Shown piece after piece: positions 1-7,859 of a stretch of DNA of 8,364 nt. Source of the DNA: Candidatus Kapaibacterium sp. (GTDB lineage: Bacteria > Bacteroidota > Ignavibacteria > Kapaibacteriales > UBA2268). Below the pieces are notes generated by a model. The model was not told where the DNA came from, searched no databases, and saw nothing but the letters and a program-made list of their open reading frames with translations. Each line of letters starts with the position of its first letter. Positions within the stretch are counted from its first letter, which is position 1. The stretch is taken from assembly GCA_938038165.1 (NCBI GenBank), contig CALHRB010000247.1, positions 1 to 8,364 on the forward strand, read 5' to 3'. Position numbers and translations under genes: made by a program.

Positions 1-127
1 TAATGAATTCTGTTTTCCCAACTCCGAATTTCCCACCGACGAAGAAAATGAATTTATTATTATCTAATTTACTTTTGTTAAGTAATTCTAAAACATTATT
101 TTCTTGATTATCAAATAGATTATACAT
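1..127 (-). CDS. P-loop NTPase, N-terminal fragment (runs off the left edge)
   Basis: Reading leftward from the ATG at 127-125 gives 42 codons without a stop before the window ends. The peptide has a hydrophobic strand (FIFFV, residues 26-30) followed by a Walker A P-loop, GKFGVGKT (residues 32-39). This marks a nucleotide-binding protein that should bind ATP or GTP phosphates here. No Walker B or family-specific motif lies inside the window, so the family cannot be fixed. TsaE, the tRNA threonylcarbamoyladenosine ATPase, is one possibility because its P-loop also follows about 30 residues of N-terminal sequence. However, the usual TsaE pattern (G-x-x-GAGKTT) is not matched closely, since here the P-loop reads GVGKTE. 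The start lies 27 bp after the stop of the anti-sigma-like gene and has no Shine-Dalgarno sequence, so expression probably comes from the same transcript. Confidence 0.6.
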   Translation of the reverse strand, partial: MYNLFDNQENNVLELLNKSKLDNNKFIFFVGGKFGVGKTEFI

Positions 128-154
128 TACTAAAATATAAGTTTATTTTTTACA

Positions 155-574
155 TCATTTACAAGGAAATTTTAACTTGACCGTTGTGCCTTCGCTTGTT
201 ATGACAAATTCAGTCCCATCACTAAGTTCATTCATAAGAAAGATCCCACGTCCACTTTCCTTGAAAATATTATCACCTTGAGTGGGATCTGGAATAGATG
301 AAGGATCAAATCCGTTTCCTTGATCTGTTACATTAATATAGATATATTCAGAATTAACTTTTATAGCTATATGAACACTTTTTGATTTATCGAATTTGTT
401 ACCGTGAATAACAGCGTTATTGATGGCTTCAGTAACAGATATCATAATGTTATGATAAACATCCTCAGAAATATTAGCATATTTTCTGACATCGTTAATA
501 ATAGGCTCAATAAGATTAAGCGTCATTAACTCGCTTGGAAAGTCCTTCTCATAATTATATATATCTTTATTCAT
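155..574 (-). CDS. RsbW-like anti-sigma factor / serine kinase (GHKL ATP-binding domain)
   Basis: This 139-residue protein is a single HATPase_c domain of the RsbW/SpoIIAB type, which normally binds a sigma factor or phosphorylates an STAS anti-sigma-antagonist in the cytoplasm. The Bergerat-fold motifs are visible in order. The N-box is TEAINNAVIHGN at residues 48-59, with Glu49, Asn52/53 and His57. The G1 box is DQGNGFD at 84-90. The G2 box is SGRGIFLMNELSD at 107-119. The length is normal for the family, with no histidine-kinase dimerisation domain or membrane segment. The ATG at 574 has an AGGAG sequence three bases upstream, one of the few Shine-Dalgarno-like sites in the window. It follows the outer-membrane protein gene by 37 bp and precedes the P-loop gene by 27 bp. 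No partner sigma factor, STAS protein or PP2C phosphatase gene is in view, so the target is unknown. Confidence 0.88.
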   Translation of the reverse strand: MNKDIYNYEKDFPSELMTLNLIEPIINDVRKYANISEDVYHNIMISVTEAINNAVIHGNKFDKSKSVHIAIKVNSEYIYINVTDQGNGFDPSSIPDPTQGDNIFKESGRGIFLMNELSDGTEFVITSEGTTVKLKFPCK

Positions 575-611
575 TTACTCCTAATTCTTATATTGTTAAT
601 AATGAAAAAAG

Positions 612-2488
612 TTATCCAAAAAAGTATTTTACCAATATAAAAAAATTTGGAAAAACTTTCTTAATCTTATAATTAATTTCCTGAAATTCAAGCCAACCCC
701 TGAATGAAACAAACGAACCTGACAAAAAATTTATTCCTATTTCACTTTCCAAAGATAATGACTGTTGATTGTATTCATCAGAGAAAGTTTTTGAGTCAGC
801 TTTCAAAACACCAGACTTAAGGTTGAAAAAACTAAAACCGCAACCAAAGATGTTACTGATGTCTGTATTATAGAATATCATAAGTCTGTAATATTGCTCA
901 AGGTTATTACTTTGTGGTGATTCTGCAAACTTTTTCCAATATAAAATTCCACGCTCAAAGTATCGAATGTTTATTCTTGTATTTAATTTTATATTTTTGA
1001 ATAGCGGTAGCAACAAAGAATCCCTATAAGAAATTTGCCTGAAACTATAGCTTTTTATACCGGGGGCTATATCTTCAAAATCATAAACAGTATAGTTTGC
1101 GAGTATTTCAAATGATGGATTAGCGGAAAGAAACGAACTTCGATAATTAATTTCAGGACTAAATTTTATTACTCGGTTCCAATTGTTCAGAGCACTTCGC
1201 TGTGCTTTTATATAAACAAGGTGGTTTAATTGTAAATTCAAAGTTGCTGAGGCTGAGAGTAAATCCGAAAATTTTTTGGAATATTTTAAATCGAATATTG
1301 CATTAAATTCATCTCTGTCATCATAATTTGTAACACTAGGGGTATCAAATTGTAATAAACTTGTATTGATATTAAACAAAAGAGTGTCATAATTAGTGAA
1401 AATCAGGGTGAGAAAAGAATAAAGCCCTGACTTTGAAGAATTGTTATCCCGTTGACTTTCATTTGTTTGTAATTCATCTTTAATTGCTTCATTAATAGTA
1501 AATTTTTTTGTAATAAAATTGTCCTCATTTCTTAAATCATAAATAAATCCAGCTCTATGGACGTATTTTTCAGAGTGAAAATTTATTTCAGGATTAAAAA
1601 CAAAAGTTAATTCATTTAAATTCTTACGAACAAAAGACATCGAGAAATTCGAAATTGAATCGTTGAATGCCCTTATCACTCTAAGGTTGTTTAGATTTAT
1701 TCTGATTGTTCCAAATAATAAACCAGCTATCGCAAAATCACTTTCAAAAGCAGAACTTATTCTATGCCCTTCTCTTTGCTCGATATAATATCTGTCGGTT
1801 AAAACAAAAGGATAATAGATAAAATCCCTGTTCATAATCTTATAATCCAGAGAGGCATTTATCTTGTTTTCGCTGTCATAATCTTTCTTTAAAGCAAGCG
1901 AACAGTTCAAATCAGTATTTTTCCTGTCTGGATTTAATATTGAATATTTTCCTTTCAGATTTGAATTTATAATTAAATCGAGAACTTCGAGCTTTTCTAT
2001 GTTACCGTTAAATCCAAATGAAGGACCCATAGATGTAACACTCAGCTGGGTGTTGCTTTCAAATCCGCCATTAATTTCAAAATAAGAATTCTTCCCGTAA
2101 TTAATCCCCGAACCGAGCGTCCCGAGCAGAGTCTCCAATTTATTGAGTCCAATTGACCTTGAATCAGAAGATAGCAACCACGAATTATTTGAAAATAAAT
2201 AAATTAATTTTGAAGCTTGATATTTATATTGAAACAAAAGTGATTGGTCATCTCTGTAACTCTGAGAGGATGTCTTTAGTGTAGCACTTCTATAGTTTTG
2301 CATTAAATTAAACTGCCCAAAATCACTGTCCAGTTTTAGATTGCCAAGTCCTGAAAAAATATAAGTTCCGGAGATTTTATCAAAGCCTAATTTCAAATAA
2401 TTAGAGTCGGTTAGTTTCAATTCCTGAGAAAACGCTTTGAAAGCTATTATAAAAAAAAAAGAAAAAAAAAATGTTTCAATCTGAACAT
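612..2488 (-). CDS. Predicted outer-membrane beta-barrel protein, signal peptide out of frame at a homopolymer
   Basis: The continuous frame (open from the stop at 2498-2496 down to the TAA at 614-612) contains no usual start except TTG at 2420, which gives 602 residues. A better start is the ATG at 2488, 2 bp after the flbD stop. In its own frame it reads MFRLKHFFFLFFL and stops at 2449-2447. Adding one base within the homopolymer at 2451-2471 joins it to the long frame. That yields a typical signal peptide (MFRLKHFFFLFF then FIIAFKAFS, cleavage before QE) and a 625-residue precursor. The mature protein is rich in alternating polar/aromatic stretches, has no internal membrane helix, and ends in strand-like sequence finishing KYFFG, as expected of an outer-membrane beta-barrel. 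I do not recognise the family and see no TonB box, plug domain or T9SS sorting tail. It probably is an outer-membrane channel or adhesin; the specific role is unknown. Confidence 0.7.
2451..2471. repeat. Double homopolymer tract A10-G-A10 (T10-C-T10 on the coding strand)
   Basis: Ten A residues (2451-2460), one G (2461) and ten more A residues (2462-2471). On the minus strand this encodes the Phe-rich hydrophobic core of the outer-membrane protein's signal peptide. The ATG at 2488 and the body of the gene are out of frame by one base across this tract. One extra base in either run, or two fewer, restores the frame. Tracts of this length are prone to sequencing errors, replication slippage and RNA-polymerase slippage. 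Confidence 0.9.
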
Positions 2489-2490
2489 AA

Positions 2491-2697
2491 TCAACTTAGA
2501 AAATCACTGGTATTTTTTTTTAAACAAGTTCGTTTGTAAATTATAACAAGATCCGAGATCACTTCAGGTGTTTCCTTGACAATGATTTTTCTCCCGCTTC
2601 GAAGAGTAACTGTAGTATCGTGCGAAGATTCTACAGTTTCAATTTCTTCAGCGTTAATAACTATTTCCCTTCCATCAACTTTGGTCAGTTTAATCAT
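2491..2697 (-). CDS. flbD: FlbD/SwrD-family small protein
   Basis: The 68-residue product matches the FlbD (SwrD) family along its length. It opens MIKLTKVDGREIVINAEEIE, the region TVESSHDTTVTLRSGRKIIV (21-40) follows, and it then has KETPEVISDLVIIYKR. This is the usual pattern of a short beta-rich domain with a conserved GRKIIVKE strand. In flagellated bacteria such proteins are encoded among flagellar genes, and SwrD in Bacillus increases flagellar power. No flagellar gene is in this window. Its ATG overlaps the stop of the preceding response-regulator gene as TAATG. An AGGA Shine-Dalgarno sequence (plus-strand tcct, 2705-2708) lies seven bases upstream, inside that gene, so translation should be coupled. 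The lysine-containing C-terminal tail after residue 56 is not part of the core pattern. The family call is secure; a flagellar role here is not. Confidence 0.85.
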   Translation of the reverse strand: MIKLTKVDGREIVINAEEIETVESSHDTTVTLRSGRKIIVKETPEVISDLVIIYKRTCLKKNTSDFLS

Positions 2698-3896
2698 TAT
2701 TTGTTCCTGATGTAAATATTTCCAATAATATTATCGGATTTTGTTATAGTCAATATCTTTTCAATGCTTTCCTTGTTTAATAATGTTCCTGCCGAAAGCA
2801 ATTTCAAACCAGATTCTGTAATGATATTTCTTGAAAGAATCATCCCTTCTGCCAAATTATTTTTCTGAACTTTTAATTCAAGCTTAAATCCGCCTTTGGA
2901 AGAATTTTCGGCTAAATATTGGTCTAATAAAGCGATGATTTTGTGATCATAAATCCTACGTGCTTCATACCCCATTATTTCGACAATTTTTGTTTTATCA
3001 TATTTTTTTTCGTTAACATACTCTTCGAAATCAACGACTACCCGCAAAATTCTTGAGGCAAGAGGTATCATTCTGGACATCAATTTATCAGGAAAACCGC
3101 TACCGTCATAATTTTCATATGTATGAATGATTATATCAATAATTTCTTCATAATTTCTAAGGTTACTCAGCATTGATTTAGTATATTCAGGTATTTTGAG
3201 CATATCTTCATTTTTTGGCATGCCATCAATGGTAACCTTACTAGCAATTTGACTATCCCTCAAGAATAATTTCCCTACAAAAAATAAAGGAATTGCTTTT
3301 TCGAGATTGGGAATTAAGTCCCTTTCAGAGCTGTAATGACCAGCAATCCAAAGTGCAGTTGATTTGATTCTTTCTGTCATCCTATCATAATTAGGATACC
3401 TCATCTTCAGGAAAGTGATTATCAGATTAAGCATTTTTTTATAAATCAAATCAATTTCCTCAGTCAAAGCATCCTTGATTTTCTCCAGTTCTTCAATTCT
3501 AAATTGATTATTAACTGTTCTGACGGCATTTTTTAATTTATTGATTATATCATCCAAAGCAAGAGGTTCCCTTATATAATCATCAGAGCCTGTTTGAATA
3601 GCTTTGATTGGGAGTTCTTTTTCATTTTCGGGAATAATAAGGATAAAATATAAATTTTTACATCCCTCATCTTGTCTTATGCTTTTTAAAACTTGTAAAC
3701 CATTGAGTGAAGCTGTATTAAAATGAGAAATAACAATACCCTTGAACTCTTTGTTTCTCAACGATTCGATTGCTTCCAGTCCGTCATTAAACTTTTGAAT
3801 GGAAATACCCGGAAAGGCTCTCAGTATAATTTTTTCGATAGTTAAAGCTCTCGAATCATCTTCGTCTATAATAATAAAGGGGAAATTAATTCCCAT
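2697..3896 (-). CDS. Response-regulator-like protein: degenerate receiver + degenerate HD-GYP domain
   Basis: The 399-residue protein has three parts. Residues 5-125 have a CheY-like receiver pattern with an acidic pocket (DEDDS, 11-15). The phospho-acceptor Asp is replaced by His58 (eight residues before Gly66), the switch Thr by Pro89 and the conserved Lys by Glu110 (DYIREPL). After a helical linker (about 130-160), residues 155-300 follow the HD-GYP layout. There the HDIGK metal motif reads FFVGK (205-209), HHExxDGSGYP reads TYENYDGSGFP (259-269), and the later RILAVAD becomes RILRVVV. Residues 338-399 match the short extra C-terminal domain often seen after such regions (LAEGMILSRNI... 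GLKLLSAGTLL). It is probably neither phosphorylated nor active on cyclic di-GMP, but may still bind a ligand or partner. It follows the clpB fragment by 75 bp and overlaps flbD by one base. Confidence 0.82.
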   Translation of the reverse strand: MGINFPFIIIDEDDSRALTIEKIILRAFPGISIQKFNDGLEAIESLRNKEFKGIVISHFNTASLNGLQVLKSIRQDEGCKNLYFILIIPENEKELPIKAIQTGSDDYIREPLALDDIINKLKNAVRTVNNQFRIEELEKIKDALTEEIDLIYKKMLNLIITFLKMRYPNYDRMTERIKSTALWIAGHYSSERDLIPNLEKAIPLFFVGKLFLRDSQIASKVTIDGMPKNEDMLKIPEYTKSMLSNLRNYEEIIDIIIHTYENYDGSGFPDKLMSRMIPLASRILRVVVDFEEYVNEKKYDKTKIVEIMGYEARRIYDHKIIALLDQYLAENSSKGGFKLELKVQKNNLAEGMILSRNIITESGLKLLSAGTLLNKESIEKILTITKSDNIIGNIYIRNK

Positions 3897-3971
3897 GTTA
3901 AACCTAGGTTAATTAATTTTAATAGGACAACTAAACAAAATAACAAATTATTAGCAATAAAAAACAACGTA
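3897..3971. other. Gap between the clpB-like and response-regulator genes, with a 10-bp palindrome
   Basis: These 75 bp contain no coding continuation of ClpB in any frame that I can read. A perfect palindrome, AACCTAGGTT (3901-3910), sits four bases upstream of the response-regulator ATG. On the minus strand it supplies a weak AGG that could act as a ribosome-binding site. No T-run hairpin is seen, so I do not call a terminator. A separate promoter for the downstream genes could lie here, but no convincing -35/-10 or Bacteroidota TTTG/TAnnTTTG pair is present. Confidence 0.35.
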
Positions 3972-5297
3972 TTAGTCGTTTTGTTTTTCTATTTCGAGCT
4001 CTCTCAGTAAAGCCTGTCGTTCGATTTCGAGTTGACGAATTTTTCTTTGGATTGAGTCGAGTTCTTCGGGCATTGAATCAATTTCCAATCTGAGCTTGCT
4101 TGCGGCTTCGTCAATCAGGTCAATTGCTTTATCTGGAAGGAATCTATCCGTGATATAGCGATGTGATAATTCTGCTGCAGCAACTATTGCCGAATCGGTT
4201 ATTTTAACGCCATGATGAACTTCATATCTTTCCTTTAAACCTCTTAAAATAGAAATTGTATCATCAACATCGGGTTCATCAATTATAACTTTCTGGAATC
4301 TTCTTTCAAGAGCTGGATCACGCTCTATATGTTTTTGATACTCATCAAGGGTTGTGGCTCCAATACACCTCAAATCCCCCCTTGCCAGAGCAGGTTTCAA
4401 TATATTTGATGCGTCCATACTGCCTTGGGCTGAACCAGCTCCAATCAATGTATGAATTTCGTCAATAAATAATATTATTTGTCCATTTGATTCAGTTACT
4501 TCTCTTATAACAGACTTGAGTCTTTCCTCGAACTGCCCCCTGAAACTTGTTCCGGCAATCAGGGATGCCATATCAAGCATAATAACTGATTTTGATTTCA
4601 AGGTTTCGGGAACGTCGCCCGAAACTATTCGATGAGCAATGCCTTCGACAATTGCTGTTTTTCCAACGCCCGGCTCTCCGATCAAAACAGGGTTATTTTT
4701 GGTTCTTCTTGATAGAACCTGCAAAACTCTTCTTATTTCTTCTTCTCTTCCAATAACAGGGTCGAGTTTTCCTTCGCGAGCCTCATCATTGAGCAATCTG
4801 CCATACTTTTTCAATGCCTGATATTTGTCTTCAGGATTTTGGTCTGTTACTCTTGAAGTTCCCCTTATTGTCCTCAAAGCTTTAAATATTTCATCTTTTG
4901 TAATGCTGTTTGCTCTTAGTATATCTCCGGCTGAGGACTTGCTTTCGGAAATAGCTATCAATAAATGTTCAATACTGACATATTCATCCCTTAAAAATTT
5001 TGCCTCATTTAGAGCTAAGTCAAAAACTGCTGTCGTTGCAGGCGATAAATATTGATTTGATACATTCACATTTGACACTTTTGGCTGTGATTCTAAATTT
5101 TCATTTACCTTGATTTTTATATAATTCAGGTTGACACCAAGTTTTTGCAATATTTCAGGAACCAAACCATTCGGATCTTGTATTAATGCGGCAAGTAAAT
5201 GTATCGGCTCGATTGATTGATTTGAATAGTTGGAAGCTATTTCTTGTGCCAATTGAACAGCTTCTTGTGATTTTAGTGTCAGTTTCTGAAAATTCAT
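3972..5297 (-). CDS. clpB: ClpB-like AAA+ chaperone, truncated after the first ATPase domain
   Basis: The 441-residue product corresponds to the N-terminal half of ClpB, the disaggregase that works with DnaK and is normally about 860 residues. The Clp N-terminal domain fills residues 1-145. NBD1 follows with the linker signature [20 protein letters not shown] (165-184), Walker A GEPGVGKT (207-214), Walker B ILFIDE (275-280), sensor IGATT (312-316) and arginine fingers in ERRF (331-334). All catalytic residues of this domain are present. The phrase IDSMPEELD (406-414) identifies ClpB rather than ClpA or ClpC. The protein ends just as the coiled-coil middle domain begins ([12 protein letters not shown]), so most of that domain and all of NBD2 are missing. 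The missing half is not downstream, where another gene begins after 75 bp. It is either a partial copy or a functional single-ring variant. The ATG at 5297 matches the usual ClpB N-terminus. Confidence 0.9.
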   Translation of the reverse strand: MNFQKLTLKSQEAVQLAQEIASNYSNQSIEPIHLLAALIQDPNGLVPEILQKLGVNLNYIKIKVNENLESQPKVSNVNVSNQYLSPATTAVFDLALNEAKFLRDEYVSIEHLLIAISESKSSAGDILRANSITKDEIFKALRTIRGTSRVTDQNPEDKYQALKKYGRLLNDEAREGKLDPVIGREEEIRRVLQVLSRRTKNNPVLIGEPGVGKTAIVEGIAHRIVSGDVPETLKSKSVIMLDMASLIAGTSFRGQFEERLKSVIREVTESNGQIILFIDEIHTLIGAGSAQGSMDASNILKPALARGDLRCIGATTLDEYQKHIERDPALERRFQKVIIDEPDVDDTISILRGLKERYEVHHGVKITDSAIVAAAELSHRYITDRFLPDKAIDLIDEAASKLRLEIDSMPEELDSIQRKIRQLEIERQALLRELEIEKQND

Positions 5298-5360
5298 ACT
5301 TGCTTCAGGAAAATTTATTGTTTAACATAATTCATCGTAATGAAGGAAATCAAAACTATT

Positions 5361-7859
5361 TTATTTTAAAATCATTAACTGCTTTTTAATAATACCGCTA
5401 TCATTTATTAATAAAACATAATACAAACCCGATGAATAATTCTTCAAATCAATATGAAACATCAAATAGTCATATGAATTATTTATTTTAAACCTCGATT
5501 CCTCAAATAATTTTTCTCCCTGAATATTGAATAACATCAGTCTGTGTTCTCCTGATAATTCCGTACTAATCGAAATATCAACTTTATTTTCGGCAGGATT
5601 TGGGCTTAAATTCAAAAGGGTTTCTTTATGAAGAACAACTTTACTCGATTTAATCGCACAAATGCCAGTAATTGCAAAATTTCCATTCAAAGTTTCTAAA
5701 CATATTTTACTATTCTTAAAGTTAAATCTTTCAATTTGAGTTATAGTAAGAGAATCACCAAGCATAACCAACCCACAAATTTCTGCCAATAATTTTGGCT
5801 CTGTCGTTACAAGAAAATTCCGTCCGGTTAGAGAGACTATCCTTTTATCATTTACAATTTTGAATGGAATTTTGGGTAAAAATACATAGGCATCGAAACT
5901 AATATCAGCTTGATAATCAATTACCAAATTCGTATTTTCTTTTGCAAGAAGTTTAATAAAAACCGGAAAACAGAAATTGTCATCTTTCACATAACCAACT
6001 GTATCGGGAATGGAAAGTTGAAATCTTGGAACACCAATTGCATTAACAAAGACAGTTTTAATTTCTTTGCAAGGTGCTTTTTCTAAAAATATCTTGATGC
6101 TATCTGAATAATTTCTTATTTCATCGGGGGTGAATTCTATCAGAACCTTAATACTATCGCCCGGATTAAGATTTGTAGGAATGGGTAAATTTGTAGAAAT
6201 TTTTAAATTGGAATCTGCTTTCAAAAATATTATATCTGTCACATTATAGCTATCAGTTCCTGAATTATGGATATTTAACAAATAAGTTTCTTTATCTCCA
6301 ATACAAACGGAATCAAGATTAATTTTATTAAGATAAGATAGAGTTAAATCAGCGGGTTTCACCAGAACTGTGTCGTAGGCTTTGCAGCCATTAGAGTCAA
6401 TAACAGTTAGATGAAAAATACCCGGATATTTTACAAATATTGATTTTGTAATTTGCCCAGTTGACCACCTGTAATTAATAAAATTTTTATCGGAAATTAG
6501 CTCAATACTATCGCCAAGACAGACTCGAAAATCATTATCATTCAAAATTTTTACTTCTGGATTTTCGTAAACAGTTATATCAACTGAAGTCGTATCCTTA
6601 CAGCCGAATTGATTTTCAATGATCAAAGTATAATGACCAGACTCTTTAACGGTAATTCTGCTTGTCTTTGAATTATCAGACCATAAAGCACTATGATTTA
6701 TATCATTTGGTGAAGCTCTTAATACAACACTGTCGCCACGGCAGAAGCTGATGGGTCCAGTGGGGATGATAGCAGCTTTTGGTTTAGGATGGACTGTAAC
6801 CAGAACGGTATCAAACCCTTTGAAGCAACTATCTTCGGTCATACCTTTGATTACATACCTTGTTGTTGTTGTGGGTCTAACATAAACATCTTTATTATTT
6901 GATACGAACCCTTCTGGAATTGATGACCATTCGTAATGAAACCCACCATCAGCAGTCAAAAGTACACTATCACCCGGGCAGATATCGCTTCCTTTGGCTG
7001 TAATGTTTATTGTTGGGAGGTAGCAGTTTCTGCAAGTTTTAGTTCTATAATAAAGCCCAGATAATATCCAAGAATAACAATCATTCCTCAATGGTTTGAC
7101 TGCAAAGTAAGAAGATGTTTGATTTTTGAAAACAGGTGATTTCCTGAATTCAACATTCCAGAAATTACATTGAACATAATGGTCAGTCCCATTCATATTC
7201 ATAATATACTGAGGAAAATATCCATATTGCATATCAGAAACTACCGAAAAAAAATAAGCATCCGATGAAAAATCACAAACAGGTTTAAATCTTAATGTGT
7301 CGGAGGAACTTCTGCCAGCTTGCTCAGTATTTAAGCCATCCATTATGGTAATATGACCTTCGTATTCATCAGTATAATCTTTGTAAATGATTAATAGGAA
7401 AAAACCATCAACTTCCCACTCAGATGCATCAGTGCTGATGATGTATTCTCCGTTTCCAGTTATAGAATTTTTAACCGAGGCTCTATATCCGCTTGTATAT
7501 AATTCACTCCAACACTTATCAGTTTTTTGACCTGTTTTGGTAGTAAAATAGTAATCAGCTTTATTAAAAGGATTTATTACCATTAATGAAATTGGGTCAG
7601 TTCTATTTATTGAGTCAGATAAAGTAGTCCAGATAAATGCATCAATAACTTCATAGCATCTTTCAGGCAAACTGTCTATCTTTAATTTGCAGGGCAGTCC
7701 CGACCCAACAGGGATTGTATATCTATTTGTTACCTTTTGGTAGGCATAAGCAATTTTCAAACCACACTCTGATTTTTCGAATACCGTATTTTTAATCTGT
7801 GCTAATGCAAAAGAATTTAGCAGAATTAGAATAAAATATATTTTTAATATTGATTTCAT
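5361..7859 (-). CDS. Secreted T9SS cargo protein with Ig/PKD-like repeats and C-terminal sorting domain
   Basis: This 832-residue exported protein starts with a signal peptide (MKSILKIYFILILLNSFALA, cleavage before Gln21). Residues 22-285 form a Cys-containing region I do not recognise. Three Ig/PKD-like repeats follow at about 285-357, 358-432 and 433-501. Each begins with a C-x-GDS motif (CPGDSV 294, CRGDSV 373, CLGDSI 447), then a Trp strand and a D-T-V type ending. Residues 505-609 resemble the ASPM/SPD-2/Hydin-like 'choice-of-anchor D' fold (NIHNSGTDSYNV... NPGDSIKVLIEFTP). Residues 610-735 may be a further beta-sandwich, perhaps cohesin-like. The C-terminus from 748 (LNLSPNPAENKVDI... 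NIQGEKLF... GLYYVLL... KKQLMILK) is a type A T9SS sorting domain. It should cross the outer membrane through the T9SS and be anchored at the surface or released. No catalytic motif is seen. There is no Shine-Dalgarno sequence before the ATG. Confidence 0.85.
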   Translation of the reverse strand: MKSILKIYFILILLNSFALAQIKNTVFEKSECGLKIAYAYQKVTNRYTIPVGSGLPCKLKIDSLPERCYEVIDAFIWTTLSDSINRTDPISLMVINPFNKADYYFTTKTGQKTDKCWSELYTSGYRASVKNSITGNGEYIISTDASEWEVDGFFLLIIYKDYTDEYEGHITIMDGLNTEQAGRSSSDTLRFKPVCDFSSDAYFFSVVSDMQYGYFPQYIMNMNGTDHYVQCNFWNVEFRKSPVFKNQTSSYFAVKPLRNDCYSWILSGLYYRTKTCRNCYLPTINITAKGSDICPGDSVLLTADGGFHYEWSSIPEGFVSNNKDVYVRPTTTTRYVIKGMTEDSCFKGFDTVLVTVHPKPKAAIIPTGPISFCRGDSVVLRASPNDINHSALWSDNSKTSRITVKESGHYTLIIENQFGCKDTTSVDITVYENPEVKILNDNDFRVCLGDSIELISDKNFINYRWSTGQITKSIFVKYPGIFHLTVIDSNGCKAYDTVLVKPADLTLSYLNKINLDSVCIGDKETYLLNIHNSGTDSYNVTDIIFLKADSNLKISTNLPIPTNLNPGDSIKVLIEFTPDEIRNYSDSIKIFLEKAPCKEIKTVFVNAIGVPRFQLSIPDTVGYVKDDNFCFPVFIKLLAKENTNLVIDYQADISFDAYVFLPKIPFKIVNDKRIVSLTGRNFLVTTEPKLLAEICGLVMLGDSLTITQIERFNFKNSKICLETLNGNFAITGICAIKSSKVVLHKETLLNLSPNPAENKVDISISTELSGEHRLMLFNIQGEKLFEESRFKINNSYDYLMFHIDLKNYSSGLYYVLLINDSGIIKKQLMILK

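Noticed and set aside
612..2420. TTG at 2420 as the natural start of the outer-membrane protein
   Set aside because: It gives a cytoplasmic protein without export signal and lies just after an obvious signal-peptide cleavage site encoded upstream. The ATG at 2488 with a one-base shift explains the sequence better.
3897..3974. A frameshift or stop-codon error hiding the rest of ClpB
   Set aside because: The 75 bp beyond the stop contain no middle-domain or NBD2 coding in any frame, and the next gene starts immediately. Only a deletion, rearrangement or misassembly can explain the loss.
5331..5344. Small hairpin TTCAT-CGTA-ATGAA as a terminator of the T9SS cargo gene
   Set aside because: The stem is only five AT-rich pairs and no T-run follows on the minus strand, so a rho-independent terminator is not supported.
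4639..5389. Three plus-strand open frames (4639-4821, 4825-5055, 5186-5389)
   Set aside because: The first two lie antisense within the strongly conserved ClpB-like gene. The third overlaps its 5' end, the gap and the T9SS cargo's 3' end. None has a ribosome-binding site or recognisable protein.
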